Shown piece by piece: positions 1 to 6,422 of a stretch of 7,568 bases of DNA. A program made the translations under genes and the position numbers. This stretch comes from Anaerolineales bacterium (GTDB taxonomy: Bacteria > Chloroflexota > Anaerolineae > Promineifilales > Promineifilaceae): the NCBI GenBank assembly GCA_020432595.1, contig JAGQGA010000252.1, positions 1-7,568 on the forward strand. The letters are read 5' to 3'. The number at the start of each line of letters is the position of its first letter. The stretch's first letter is position 1. The notes below the pieces were generated by a model that was not told the origin of the DNA, made no database searches, and worked only from the letters and a program-made list of their open reading frames with translations.

Positions 1-2
1 TC

Positions 3-476
3 ATCTACACCAACCCCAACTTCCAAAAAAGCGACCTCACCCTCGATGCCCTCGCCCAACTGGCCGACGTACCCAACGTTCAATATCTTAAAGACGCTTC
101 CAGCAATACCGGCCGTTTGCTCACCCTCCGCAACCGCGTTGGCGACCGGCTCAAGCTGTTTAGCGCCTCCGCCCACATCCCCCTGGCCGTCATGCTCATC
201 GGCGGCGTGGGCTGGATGGCCGGCCCCGCCTGCCTCATCCCCCGCCAAAGCGTGCAGCTTTATGAATTGGCGCGGGCTGGGCGATGGGAAGAAGCGATGG
301 GGCTGCAAAGCCAGCTTTGGCAGATCAACGAACTATTCGCCAAATATGCTCTCGCCGCCTGCATCAAGGCTGGGCTGCAAAGTCAGGGCTTCGCCGTTGG
401 CGACCCCATTCCTCCACAAGCCTCCCTCTCCCCCACCGCACGCCAGGAAATTGAAGCCTTCTTATCACAAAGATAA
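3..476 (+). CDS. Dihydrodipicolinate synthase/NAL-family aldolase, C-terminal half (5' partial)
   Basis: This is the last 157 residues of a class I (Schiff-base) aldolase of the DapA/N-acetylneuraminate lyase superfamily; the family is usually near 290-300 residues, so roughly half lies left of the window. The fragment opens with IYTNPNF, matching the strand after the conserved Tyr region. It carries the expected Schiff-base lysine in YLKDAS (codon at 90-92). It continues with [14 protein letters not shown] and a helical tail, [14 protein letters not shown], typical of the family's C-terminal helices. The reading frame is open from the window edge to TAA at 474-476. The residues that separate true DapA (pyruvate plus aspartate semialdehyde, lysine synthesis) from other keto-acid aldolases are mostly outside the window. 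The Chloroflexota-like GWMAGPAC segment suggests a paralogue rather than housekeeping DapA, but this is inference. The downstream gene starts 75 bp later behind a repeat hairpin, so it is probably transcribed separately. Confidence 0.85.
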   Translation: MYTNPNFQKSDLTLDALAQLADVPNVQYLKDASSNTGRLLTLRNRVGDRLKLFSASAHIPLAVMLIGGVGWMAGPACLIPRQSVQLYELARAGRWEEAMGLQSQLWQINELFAKYALAACIKAGLQSQGFAVGDPIPPQASLSPTARQEIEAFLSQR

Positions 477-477
477 T

Positions 478-531
478 AGAGATTAGAGATTGGGGATTGT
501 AGACGACCAATCTCTATAATCTCGAATCTCC
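478..531. repeat. AGAGATT-type repeat with inverted copies; possible terminator stem
   Basis: The gap after the aldolase gene is built from one 7-base word. AGAGATT occurs twice in tandem (478-484, 485-491). Three complementary copies follow: AATCTCT (509-515), AATCTCG (518-524) and AATCTCC (525-531). The two sides give a perfect 10-bp stem, TAGAGATTGG (484-493) with CCAATCTCTA (507-516), around a 13-base loop. The element starts two bases after the stop codon and could end transcription, but no run of T follows the stem. It may equally be one copy of a dispersed intergenic repeat family. Confidence 0.6.
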
Positions 532-551
532 AATTTCTGCCAAACCTCCCC

Positions 552-2219
552 ATGTTTGACTACGCAACCGCCGTCAAAGATTTTCATGAAGCTCGCCGCC
601 AAGCGCGGCTGGAGGAACTGTTTGGTCGCTTCACCGGCCAAACGCTTGATTTGTTGGCCTTTGACGAGGTACGCAAAATGGTACGATCTAACAGCCAGGT
701 TGAACGTGGACTACAGGAAATCCCGCTTGCCGCCATTGTTGGCAGTGTGGGACGCTACCGCGATTTTACGCGCACGTTTTTGCCCAAGCTCGACAGCGAC
801 AGAGACCGCTGGGCGCAGGTGAAGCTGGCACATTTGCGCCAGGGGCTTCCACCGATTGAAGTGTATCAGGTAGGCGAAGTTTATTTTGTAAAAGATGGCA
901 ACCACCGCGTTTCGATTACGCGGCAGGAAGGCAGCCCGACGATTGAAGCGTATGTGACGGAAATACAAACGGCCGTTCCCCTCACCCCCGACACCAATCC
1001 CGACGACCTCATTATCAAAGCCGAATACGCCGACTTTTTGCACCAAACCCGGCTCGACCAGCTCCGACCAGAAGCCGACCTAACGCTTACCTCCCCCGGC
1101 AAATACCCGCTGCTGCTGGAGCATATTGAAGTTCACCGCTACTACATGGGGCTAAACGAAGGGCGGGCGATACCGTATGAAACGGCCGTTTCCCACTGGT
1201 ACGACACCGTTTTTGCCCCCGCCATCCGCCTCATCCGTGACCACGGGCTGATGGCCGAATTCCCCGAACGCACCTCGGCCGACCTTTACCTGTGGCTGGC
1301 CGAAAACCGGGCGCAGATTGAGGCTGAATTGGGTTGGGCTGTTTCGACACAAACGGCCGTTACCGCCCTGGCTGAAACCGTTACCAGCTACACCCCCGGC
1401 TCACTTCTCAGCCGCGCCCTGCAAACCGTCACCAGCAGCAGCGGCCCCACCCGCGCCACCCAATGGTGGTACGAACAATCGCTCAAAGCGCCGGCCACCC
1501 CCTTCTTCGCCACCATTCTCGTCCCCCTCGCCGCCGACGACAGCGGCTGGCAGGCGGTGGACCACGCCCTGCTGTGGGCTAAAGCCGAAGGGTCGCAGCT
1601 CATCGGGCTGCTCACCGTGGCGCAGGAAGTGGACAAAAACGGGCTGATTGCCCAAACGATGCAGGCTGCTTTTGCCCAGCGCAGCACCGCCCACGGGCTA
1701 ACACCTGTTTTCAAGGTAGAACCTGGCGACCTCTCCCCGCTGACGCGGCGGCTGGCCCGCTGGGCCGACCTGATTGTGCTGCCCATCCCGGCCAGCAGCG
1801 GCAGCGACGGCTGGGAGCGGGTGCGCCATACGCCGGGGGTCATGCTGCTGGCCCCGCCGACCCCGGCGCACCCCATCCACCACATTTTACTGGCCTATGA
1901 CGACAGTCCCTACGCCCAACAAGCACTGCTGCTGGCCGTTTATTTGCACACGCGCTGGCAACGGCCGTTAACCATTCTCACCAGCCCCAGCCACCAGCCC
2001 GCCCTGCAAGAAGCATTGGCACCATTCCAACGAACCCAGCCTCACATTGTCGCCTGGTCACAGGTAACGGCCGTTGCCATTTTGGAAACAGCCCAACAAA
2101 CCAGCCACCCGCTCGTCGTGCTGGGCGGCTACACGCCAACGGCCGTTTTGAACCCCCGCCGCGAAATGGTGGAAGCACTGATTCGGGAAACGGCCGTTCC
2201 CCTCCTCCTCTGCCGCTAA
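552..2219 (+). CDS. ParB-like domain protein fused to two UspA-like domains
   Basis: A 555-residue soluble multidomain protein. Residues about 55-137 look like a ParB/sulfiredoxin-fold domain: IPLAAIVGSVGRYRDF, then GLPPIEVYQVGEVYFVKDGNHRV, where the DGNHRV turn (115-120) matches the G-x-HR signature of ParB-like nucleotide-binding domains. Residues about 150-290 form a mostly helical middle section (HIEVHRYYMGL, ADLYLWLAENR). The C-terminal part holds two universal-stress-protein-like alpha/beta domains, about 318-435 (ATILVPLAADDSGWQAVDHAL) and 443-555 (HHILLAYDDSPYAQQALLLA). The usual UspA ATP loop, G-2x-G-9x-G-S/T, is not recognisable near LGGYTPTAVLNPRREM, so ATP binding by the second domain is doubtful. 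The ATG at 552 has no clear Shine-Dalgarno sequence, but the MFDY opening agrees with how I recall this family beginning. A stress-related regulatory role is inference; no partner gene lies beside it. The gene holds seven copies of AACGGCCGTT. Confidence 0.8.
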   Translation: MFDYATAVKDFHEARRQARLEELFGRFTGQTLDLLAFDEVRKMVRSNSQVERGLQEIPLAAIVGSVGRYRDFTRTFLPKLDSDRDRWAQVKLAHLRQGLPPIEVYQVGEVYFVKDGNHRVSITRQEGSPTIEAYVTEIQTAVPLTPDTNPDDLIIKAEYADFLHQTRLDQLRPEADLTLTSPGKYPLLLEHIEVHRYYMGLNEGRAIPYETAVSHWYDTVFAPAIRLIRDHGLMAEFPERTSADLYLWLAENRAQIEAELGWAVSTQTAVTALAETVTSYTPGSLLSRALQTVTSSSGPTRATQWWYEQSLKAPATPFFATILVPLAADDSGWQAVDHALLWAKAEGSQLIGLLTVAQEVDKNGLIAQTMQAAFAQRSTAHGLTPVFKVEPGDLSPLTRRLARWADLIVLPIPASSGSDGWERVRHTPGVMLLAPPTPAHPIHHILLAYDDSPYAQQALLLAVYLHTRWQRPLTILTSPSHQPALQEALAPFQRTQPHIVAWSQVTAVAILETAQQTSHPLVVLGGYTPTAVLNPRREMVEALIRETAVPLLLCR

Positions 2220-2254
2220 AACCAGCTACTTGGTCCCCAAAAATCAGCCCAGTA

Positions 2255-2288
2255 AGAAGTTCAACTTCTCCGAAGAAGTTGAACTTCT
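2255..2288. terminator. Perfect 15-bp inverted repeat, 4-base loop; terminator-like or repeat element
   Basis: AGAAGTTCAACTTCT (2255-2269) and AGAAGTTGAACTTCT (2274-2288) are exact reverse complements separated by CCGA. RNA from either strand would form a 15-bp hairpin. Each arm is itself almost a palindrome, AGAAGTT and AACTTCT around one central base. It lies 35 bp after the stop of the ParB/UspA gene, where an intrinsic terminator would be expected, but no T-tract follows (next bases AGATCACG). It may therefore stabilise a 3' end, or be a member of a dispersed repeat family. Confidence 0.6.
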
Positions 2289-2377
2289 AGATCACGATTC
2301 CCCCAAACCTTAGCCATCTGACCCAGTACGCCAGTCCAATTGACACCATCCATACAATAATAGCCAAATCCAAGCGC

Positions 2378-2404
2378 TTGTTCTTGACCAAGAGCCAAGA
2401 ACAA
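2378..2404. promoter_or_regulatory. 9-bp inverted repeat next to the ribosome binding site of the CAP gene
   Basis: TTGTTCTTG (2378-2386) and CAAGAACAA (2396-2404) form a perfect 9-bp inverted repeat with a 9-base spacer. The right arm ends directly against the Shine-Dalgarno sequence of the next gene. As DNA it could be a repressor site; as RNA a hairpin that affects access to the ribosome binding site. A short competing pairing inside it (TCTT at 2382-2385 with AAGA at 2390-2393) exists. Function is inference from position and symmetry only. Confidence 0.4.
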
Positions 2405-2410
2405 AAGGAG
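2405..2410 (+). promoter_or_regulatory. Ribosome binding site of the CAP gene
   Basis: AAGGAG followed by a 5-base spacer before the ATG at 2416. It is the only strong Shine-Dalgarno sequence seen on the plus strand of this window, and it fixes this start over the out-of-frame ATGs nearby. Confidence 0.75.
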
Positions 2411-2415
2411 CCTAT

Positions 2416-3033
2416 ATGCAAAAATTATTTGCCGCGATTTATTGCACCCTGGCCTTATTCCTCACTACCCTTCACGCCATCTACGCCCAGCCCAACGACA
2501 CCGCCACGTCCTCTACCCACAGCAACACCAGTAACACCACCACCGCTGCCCCGCCCCAAACAGCCCCCATCCTCGACCAATTGCTCTATTTGCCCATCAT
2601 TACCAAACCCGGCTCACCCAATACCCTCAACCCATTTGAGCAAGAAGTGCTGACGCTGGTCAACAGCGAACGTGCCAAAGTAGGCTGCGGTGCCCTCACC
2701 GCCAACGACAAGCTGGTGGCTGCCGCCCGTGAACACAGCCAAGACATGGCCGACAACGACTTTTTTTCCCATACCGGCAGCAATGGTTCCTCCCCGGGCG
2801 ACCGAATTGAGGCACAAGGGTATAATTGGTCAACGTGGGGCGAAAACATTGCCGCTGGCTACACCACCCCCGCCAATGTGATGGACGGCTGGATGAACAG
2901 CTCCGGCCACCGCGCCAACATTCTGAACTGCAATTTTACCGAAATTGGCATTGGCTATATTTACAACGGCAACGACACCGGATCGGTGAATTACCGCCAT
3001 TATTGGACACAGGTTTTCGGCCGGCCAGGTTAG
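2416..3033 (+). CDS. Secreted CAP-domain (SCP/PR-1, YkwD-like) protein
   Basis: A 205-residue exported protein. Residues 1-24 are a signal peptide: MQK, a hydrophobic stretch (LFAAIYCTLALFLTTLHA), then likely cleavage after IYA-24. Residues 25-52 are a Thr/Ser/Asn/Pro linker, followed by LYLPIIT (57-63), a short motif I associate with exported Chloroflexota proteins. The CAP domain spans about 74-203: LVNSERAKVGCGALTANDKL, AAREHSQDM (His107), FFSHTG (His119), WGENIAAGY (Glu143), WMNSSGHRANIL (His165) and a closing YWTQVFG. These are the His/Glu cavity residues and block order of bacterial YkwD-like CAP proteins. Cys91 and Cys172 could pair once outside the cell. The biochemical role of bacterial CAP proteins is largely unsettled, so none is assigned. 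The gene has no AACGGCCGTT copy, unlike most genes here, and is flanked by inverted-repeat elements on both sides. Confidence 0.9.
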   Translation: MQKLFAAIYCTLALFLTTLHAIYAQPNDTATSSTHSNTSNTTTAAPPQTAPILDQLLYLPIITKPGSPNTLNPFEQEVLTLVNSERAKVGCGALTANDKLVAAAREHSQDMADNDFFSHTGSNGSSPGDRIEAQGYNWSTWGENIAAGYTTPANVMDGWMNSSGHRANILNCNFTEIGIGYIYNGNDTGSVNYRHYWTQVFGRPG

Positions 3034-3044
3034 AAAAAGTTTTA

Positions 3045-3095
3045 GACAGGATTTACAGGATTAGCGGGATTCGAACCATTACCCGAAATCCTGTC
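3045..3095. repeat. ACAGGATT tandem/inverted repeat between the CAP and hydrolase genes
   Basis: Three tandem 9-base units occur: ACAGGATTT (3046-3054), ACAGGATTA (3055-3063) and the diverged GCGGGATTC (3064-3072). An inverted unit, AAATCCTGT (3086-3094), follows. GACAGGATTT (3045-3054) and AAATCCTGTC (3086-3095) are perfect 10-bp complements, and CGGG (3065-3068) with CCCG (3082-3085) can pair inside. The right arm ends 8 bases before the hydrolase ATG. The element fills almost the whole 70-bp gap, so it may serve as terminator, as leader structure, or be an inserted repeat. Confidence 0.6.
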
Positions 3096-3103
3096 AATAT
3101 AAA

Positions 3104-4972
3104 ATGAGCAACTACACCCTTGAACAAGATGTGATGGTCTCCATGCGCGATGGCGTGCAGTTGGCGTGCGATATTTATCGGCCTAAGGCTACCAACCAGC
3201 CCACCCCCGTTATTCTGGAGCGCACCCCCTACGGCAAACATCTGCCCAGCCGTTCTGAGCGCAGCGTGGCGGAATTTGAGCCGCCCAAAAGCCGCGCCGC
3301 CGTAGCCGCCATGTTTGTGGCCCACGGCTACACTGTTGTCTACCAGGATTGTCGCGGGCGGTACGCCAGCGAAGGTGTGTTTGAAAAATATGTGGACGAT
3401 GCCAATGACGGCTATGACACCTGCGCCTGGCTGGTGGCGCAGCCGTGGTGCAACGGCAAAATTGGCACGATGGGGCTATCCTATGCCGCCCACACCCAAG
3501 CCGCTCTCGCCAGCGTCAACGCTCCCGGCATCGCCGCCATGTTTCTCGACTCTGGCGGCTTTGCCAATGCCTACCAAGGGGGCATCCGCCAGGGGGGGGC
3601 GTTTGAGCTAAAGCAGGCGACGTGGGCGTTTCGCAACGGGCAGCAAAGCGCAGCAGTACGGCAAAATCCGGCACTGCAAGCGGAATTGGCCGCCGTTGAC
3701 CTGCACGAATGGTTTGGGGCAATGCCCTGGCAGCCGGGGCAGTCGCCGCTGGCACGGCTGCCGGAATATGAGGCGTATTTGTTTGAGCAGTGGCAGCGGG
3801 GTGATTTTGACGGCTATTGGCAGCGGCCGGGGCTGTGGGCGGAAGGGTTTCACGACCAGTTTCCTGACTGCCCACAGGTGCATATGTCGTCGTGGTATGA
3901 TCCGTATTCACAAACGGCCGTTTCCAACTATCTCGGCATGGTTACGCGGAACAAAGGGCCGGTCTCGCTCATTTTGGGGCCGTGGACACACGGCAACCGC
4001 TCGCTCACCTACGCTGGCGACGCAGATTTTGGCTCCGCTGCCACCCTCGACGGGCAGCTTGCTACCGACTTTTGGGAACTGCGGCTGCGCTTTTTTGACC
4101 GTTGGCTGCGCGGCGTTGACAATGGGGTAGACCAAGAGCCAGCGGTGCGCTACTTTCGCATGGGGGGGGGCAGCGGGCAGAAAAACACAAACGGCCGTTT
4201 GCGCCACGGTGGCTCTTGGCAGCAAGCAAACTCTTGGCCGCTGCCCAACACCCGGTTCACGCGATACTATTTGCATAGAGACGGCCGTTTATCCCCCACC
4301 CTGCCCGTTGCCGACCAACCCCCGCTGGCCTACGACTACGACCCGCGCCATCCCGTTCCCTCTATCGGCGGCACCATCACCTCCGGCGAGCCGATTATGG
4401 TGGGTGGGGCGTTTGACCAGCGCGAAGAACCCCGCTTTTTTGGCTCCCGCCCTCCCTATCGCCCACTGGCGGAACGGCCGGACGTGCTGGTGTTTGCGAC
4501 GGAGCCGCTGGAAACGGCCGTTGAAATCACCGGCCCGATTGAAATCCATTTGTGGGTGCGCTCCAGCTGCCCCGACACCGACTTTACCGCCAAGCTCATT
4601 GACGTGTCCCCCCCCAGCGACGACTACCCCGACGGGTTCACCATGAACCTCACCGACGGCATCCTCCGCGCCCGCTACCGCGACTCCTGGGAACAGCCCA
4701 GCCCGCTGCCGCCGGGGGAAGTTGTCACCTTGACAATACGGCCGTTTCCCACCAGCAACCTGTTTGCGCCCGGCCACCGCATCCGGCTAGACATTAGCAG
4801 CAGCAACTTCCCCCACTTTGACCTCAACTTCAACACCGGCGAACCGGAAGGGCAGGCGACCCACGTCCGCGTGGCACATAACGAGGTTTTTGTGGATGAA
4901 AAACGGCCGTCGCACGTTGTCTTGCCCATCATTGCAAAAGAATCACACCGTCAATCTCAGACACTTCCATGA
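3104..4972 (+). CDS. CocE/NonD-family serine hydrolase (X-Pro dipeptidyl-peptidase S15 type)
   Basis: A 622-residue alpha/beta hydrolase of the family that includes cocaine esterase CocE, acyl-amino-acid ester hydrolases and X-Pro dipeptidyl-peptidases. The N-terminal catalytic domain begins YTLEQDVMVSMRDGVQLACDIYRP and continues with ERTPYGK, VVYQDCRGRYASEG and the nucleophile elbow GTMGLSYAA (Ser126). The acid is Asp266 in SSWYDPYSQ and the base His296 in LGPWTHG; order and spacing match the CocE triad (Ser117, Asp259, His287). From about residue 380 a beta-rich jelly-roll domain follows (VEITGPIEIHLWVRSS, FTAKLIDV), ending HVVLPII. No signal peptide is seen, so it is probably cytoplasmic. 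Substrate cannot be told from sequence; ester or amide hydrolysis is what the family does. No Shine-Dalgarno sequence precedes ATG 3104, but the family-typical opening favours it. The gene contains G8, G9 and C8 runs yet stays in frame. Its last 16 bases overlap the convergent AllG-like gene. Confidence 0.92.
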   Translation: MSNYTLEQDVMVSMRDGVQLACDIYRPKATNQPTPVILERTPYGKHLPSRSERSVAEFEPPKSRAAVAAMFVAHGYTVVYQDCRGRYASEGVFEKYVDDANDGYDTCAWLVAQPWCNGKIGTMGLSYAAHTQAALASVNAPGIAAMFLDSGGFANAYQGGIRQGGAFELKQATWAFRNGQQSAAVRQNPALQAELAAVDLHEWFGAMPWQPGQSPLARLPEYEAYLFEQWQRGDFDGYWQRPGLWAEGFHDQFPDCPQVHMSSWYDPYSQTAVSNYLGMVTRNKGPVSLILGPWTHGNRSLTYAGDADFGSAATLDGQLATDFWELRLRFFDRWLRGVDNGVDQEPAVRYFRMGGGSGQKNTNGRLRHGGSWQQANSWPLPNTRFTRYYLHRDGRLSPTLPVADQPPLAYDYDPRHPVPSIGGTITSGEPIMVGGAFDQREEPRFFGSRPPYRPLAERPDVLVFATEPLETAVEITGPIEIHLWVRSSCPDTDFTAKLIDVSPPSDDYPDGFTMNLTDGILRARYRDSWEQPSPLPPGEVVTLTIRPFPTSNLFAPGHRIRLDISSSNFPHFDLNFNTGEPEGQATHVRVAHNEVFVDEKRPSHVVLPIIAKESHRQSQTLP

Positions 4973-6213
4973 AAATATTTCTCCGCAAACGCCACCAGCG
5001 CGTCCTCAAACACATTCATGGGTGGCAACACTAACCCAGCACCTACTTGCCCTACCCCAGCATCCTTGTGGGCAATACCGGTGTTGATTTGGGGGCGGAT
5101 GCCTAGCTCCACCACTTTGCGGATGTCTACGCCGGTGGGGGTGCCACGAAAACCGAGGGCGGGGATGGTGAAGGCTGTGTGTTCGGCGGTAGTGATTTCG
5201 TACATCTCCATCGTGGTGTTAATTGCCATTTCCGGCGTGCCGCTGATGAAGGTGACAATAGCCGGGGCTGCCGCCATGGCAAACGCGCCAATGCCGGCCG
5301 TCTCCGTAATCGTCGAGTCCCCAATATCACCACTAGCATCGGCAGCCGTAAAGCCGGGGAAGTAGAGGCCGTCGGGCTGCCCCACCGGCCCGGTAAACCA
5401 TTGGTCGCCCAAGCCGCTGACGCGAATGCCGAGGTCGGTACCGTTCCGCGCCATGACGGTCATGACGGTGCTGCCTTCCACCCCATGCCCGGCATCACAC
5501 ATCGCTTTGCACGCCGCCATAACGGGGTTAAGGACGCTGAGGGCGTTGTCGCCTAAAAATTGCAGAATGCGGGCTTTGGTTTCGTCATCGGCACGGCATT
5601 TGGCGATGTGTGGGGCGAGTTTGGTGGTGTAGATGATAGAACCAGCCTTGTTGCGGTTGTGGCCTTCGTCCCCCATGTGGAGCGATTCGGCCAGCAGGGC
5701 GCGAATGTCTAGCCCTTCGTCAGTCATGGCTAACGCTTCGGCCAACACCGGCCCCATCACGTCATTCATCCAGCGCAGCTTTGCCAGCACTTCCTCGCTG
5801 TAGGCTCCGTAACGCAGCACCTTGCCATATCCCTCGTTAAGATTGGAGTAGGTTTTGTTGCCATGCGTCACGTTTTCAATAACGTAAACCTTCATCGAGG
5901 CCGACGTGACCCCAGCCATGGGGCCAACGGCCGCATGTTGGTGGCACGGCTCCAGCTCTATTTGCCCCGACGTGACCAACGCTTCGGCACTGGCCCAATC
6001 GGTTGCCAGCCCTTCAAAAATAAGTGCCCCAACGATGGCTCCGCGCATGGGGCCAGAAGCGCGTTCCCAGGTGATGGGCGGCCCAGCGTGGAGCAGCAGG
6101 TTATCGCGCATACCGGGGATCACGTCGCGAGCGGTGGCGACGGTTTTTAGGATGGGTCGAGCGGTCATCATGCGGGAAACGGCCGTTTCATTGGCCTGTT
6201 CAATGTCTATCAT
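4957..6213 (-). CDS. allG: DUF1116 (YlbE/AllG) family protein, putative oxamate carbamoyltransferase subunit
   Basis: A 418-residue protein, about the length of E. coli YlbE/AllG, matching DUF1116 throughout. Recognisable blocks: GPPITWERASGPMRGAI (44-60), EPCHQHAAVGPMAGV (88-102), an ENVTHGNKTYSNLNEG segment (113-128), SLHMGDEGHNRN (177-188), VMARNGTDLGIR (253-264), ETAGIGAFAM (304-313) and NTGIAHKDAGVGQVGAG (377-393). In E. coli AllG acts with AllF (FdrA) and AllH (YlbF) in oxamate carbamoyltransferase of allantoin breakdown. Here the gene lies in the same operon as an fdrA-like gene, so a related carbamoyl-transfer role is likely; the actual substrate is inference. ATG 6211-6213 is preceded by GGAG and begins 12 bases after the stop of the small upstream gene, which indicates co-transcription and perhaps coupling. 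The stop (TGA, complement of 4957-4959) overlaps the 3' end of the convergent hydrolase. One AACGGCCGTT lies at its 5' end (6178-6187). Confidence 0.9.
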   Translation of the reverse strand: MIDIEQANETAVSRMMTARPILKTVATARDVIPGMRDNLLLHAGPPITWERASGPMRGAIVGALIFEGLATDWASAEALVTSGQIELEPCHQHAAVGPMAGVTSASMKVYVIENVTHGNKTYSNLNEGYGKVLRYGAYSEEVLAKLRWMNDVMGPVLAEALAMTDEGLDIRALLAESLHMGDEGHNRNKAGSIIYTTKLAPHIAKCRADDETKARILQFLGDNALSVLNPVMAACKAMCDAGHGVEGSTVMTVMARNGTDLGIRVSGLGDQWFTGPVGQPDGLYFPGFTAADASGDIGDSTITETAGIGAFAMAAAPAIVTFISGTPEMAINTTMEMYEITTAEHTAFTIPALGFRGTPTGVDIRKVVELGIRPQINTGIAHKDAGVGQVGAGLVLPPMNVFEDALVAFAEKYFHGSV

Positions 6214-6225
6214 TGTTATTCTCCA

Positions 6226-6420
6226 TTAACCAACATCATTCACAAAATCGGCGGGCAAAACGGCCGTTTCTGGAAAATCACGCAAAATTCGTTTGTTCAT
6301 GATCCACGCTTCCAACTGCGTCTCATCAATCACATAATGGGCCGTCAATTCCCGCAGTTTGGCGGCTTTGGCAGCAATCAAGGCTGCATCAGGTTTAGGT
6401 CTTGGCAAAAATTGTTTCAT
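6226..6420 (-). CDS. Small 64-residue protein of unknown function inside the fdrA-allG operon
   Basis: I do not recognise this protein. It begins MKQFLPRPKPDAAL, continues with an Ala/Lys-rich, probably helical stretch (AALIAAKAAKLRELTAHYVI) and an acidic/aromatic middle (DETQLEAWIMNKRILRDF), and ends PETAVLPADFVNDVG. It is soluble, with no signal peptide or membrane segment. Evidence that it is real: an AAGGGG Shine-Dalgarno sequence sits a few bases before the ATG (6418-6420); its start is 2 bases beyond the stop of the fdrA-like gene; the next gene starts 12 bases after its own stop; and its frame carries the AACGGCCGTT word in the Thr-Ala-Val phase used by its neighbours. By position it could be a small subunit or assembly partner of the AllF/AllG-like complex, but that is inference from gene order alone. 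Confidence 0.7.
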   Translation of the reverse strand: MKQFLPRPKPDAALIAAKAAKLRELTAHYVIDETQLEAWIMNKRILRDFPETAVLPADFVNDVG

Positions 6421-6422
6421 CT

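Noticed and set aside
46..486. 146-codon plus-strand open frame over the aldolase fragment
   Set aside because: Frame-shifted Pro/Ser-rich shadow; the other frame carries the aldolase motifs including the catalytic lysine.
1388..1885. 165-codon minus-strand open frame inside the ParB/UspA gene
   Set aside because: It lies fully antisense to a well-matched protein, has no ribosome binding site or recognisable domain, and its Arg/Ser/Pro-rich composition is what antisense GC-rich frames give.
2340..2363. TTGACA followed by an AT-rich stretch (TACAAT at 2353-2358) before the CAP gene, as a sigma-70-type promoter
   Set aside because: TTGACA (2340-2345) and TACAAT are only 7 bases apart, and no acceptable -10 box lies 16-18 bases after TTGACA. 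Too weak to annotate.
3061..3085. GGGATTCGAACC, resembling a minus-strand tRNA T-arm end
   Set aside because: The minus-strand T-loop TTCGAAT is flanked by AATGG and CCCGC, which do not pair, and no acceptor, anticodon or D arm is found nearby. The bases are explained by the diverged nonamer repeat.
3592..4615. Homopolymer runs as evidence that the hydrolase is a frameshifted pseudogene
   Set aside because: The frame is uninterrupted across all three runs, with the catalytic triad and C-terminal domain intact.
4289..4777. 162-codon minus-strand open frame inside the hydrolase gene
   Set aside because: Gly/Ala/Arg-rich shadow of the jelly-roll coding region with no domain match.
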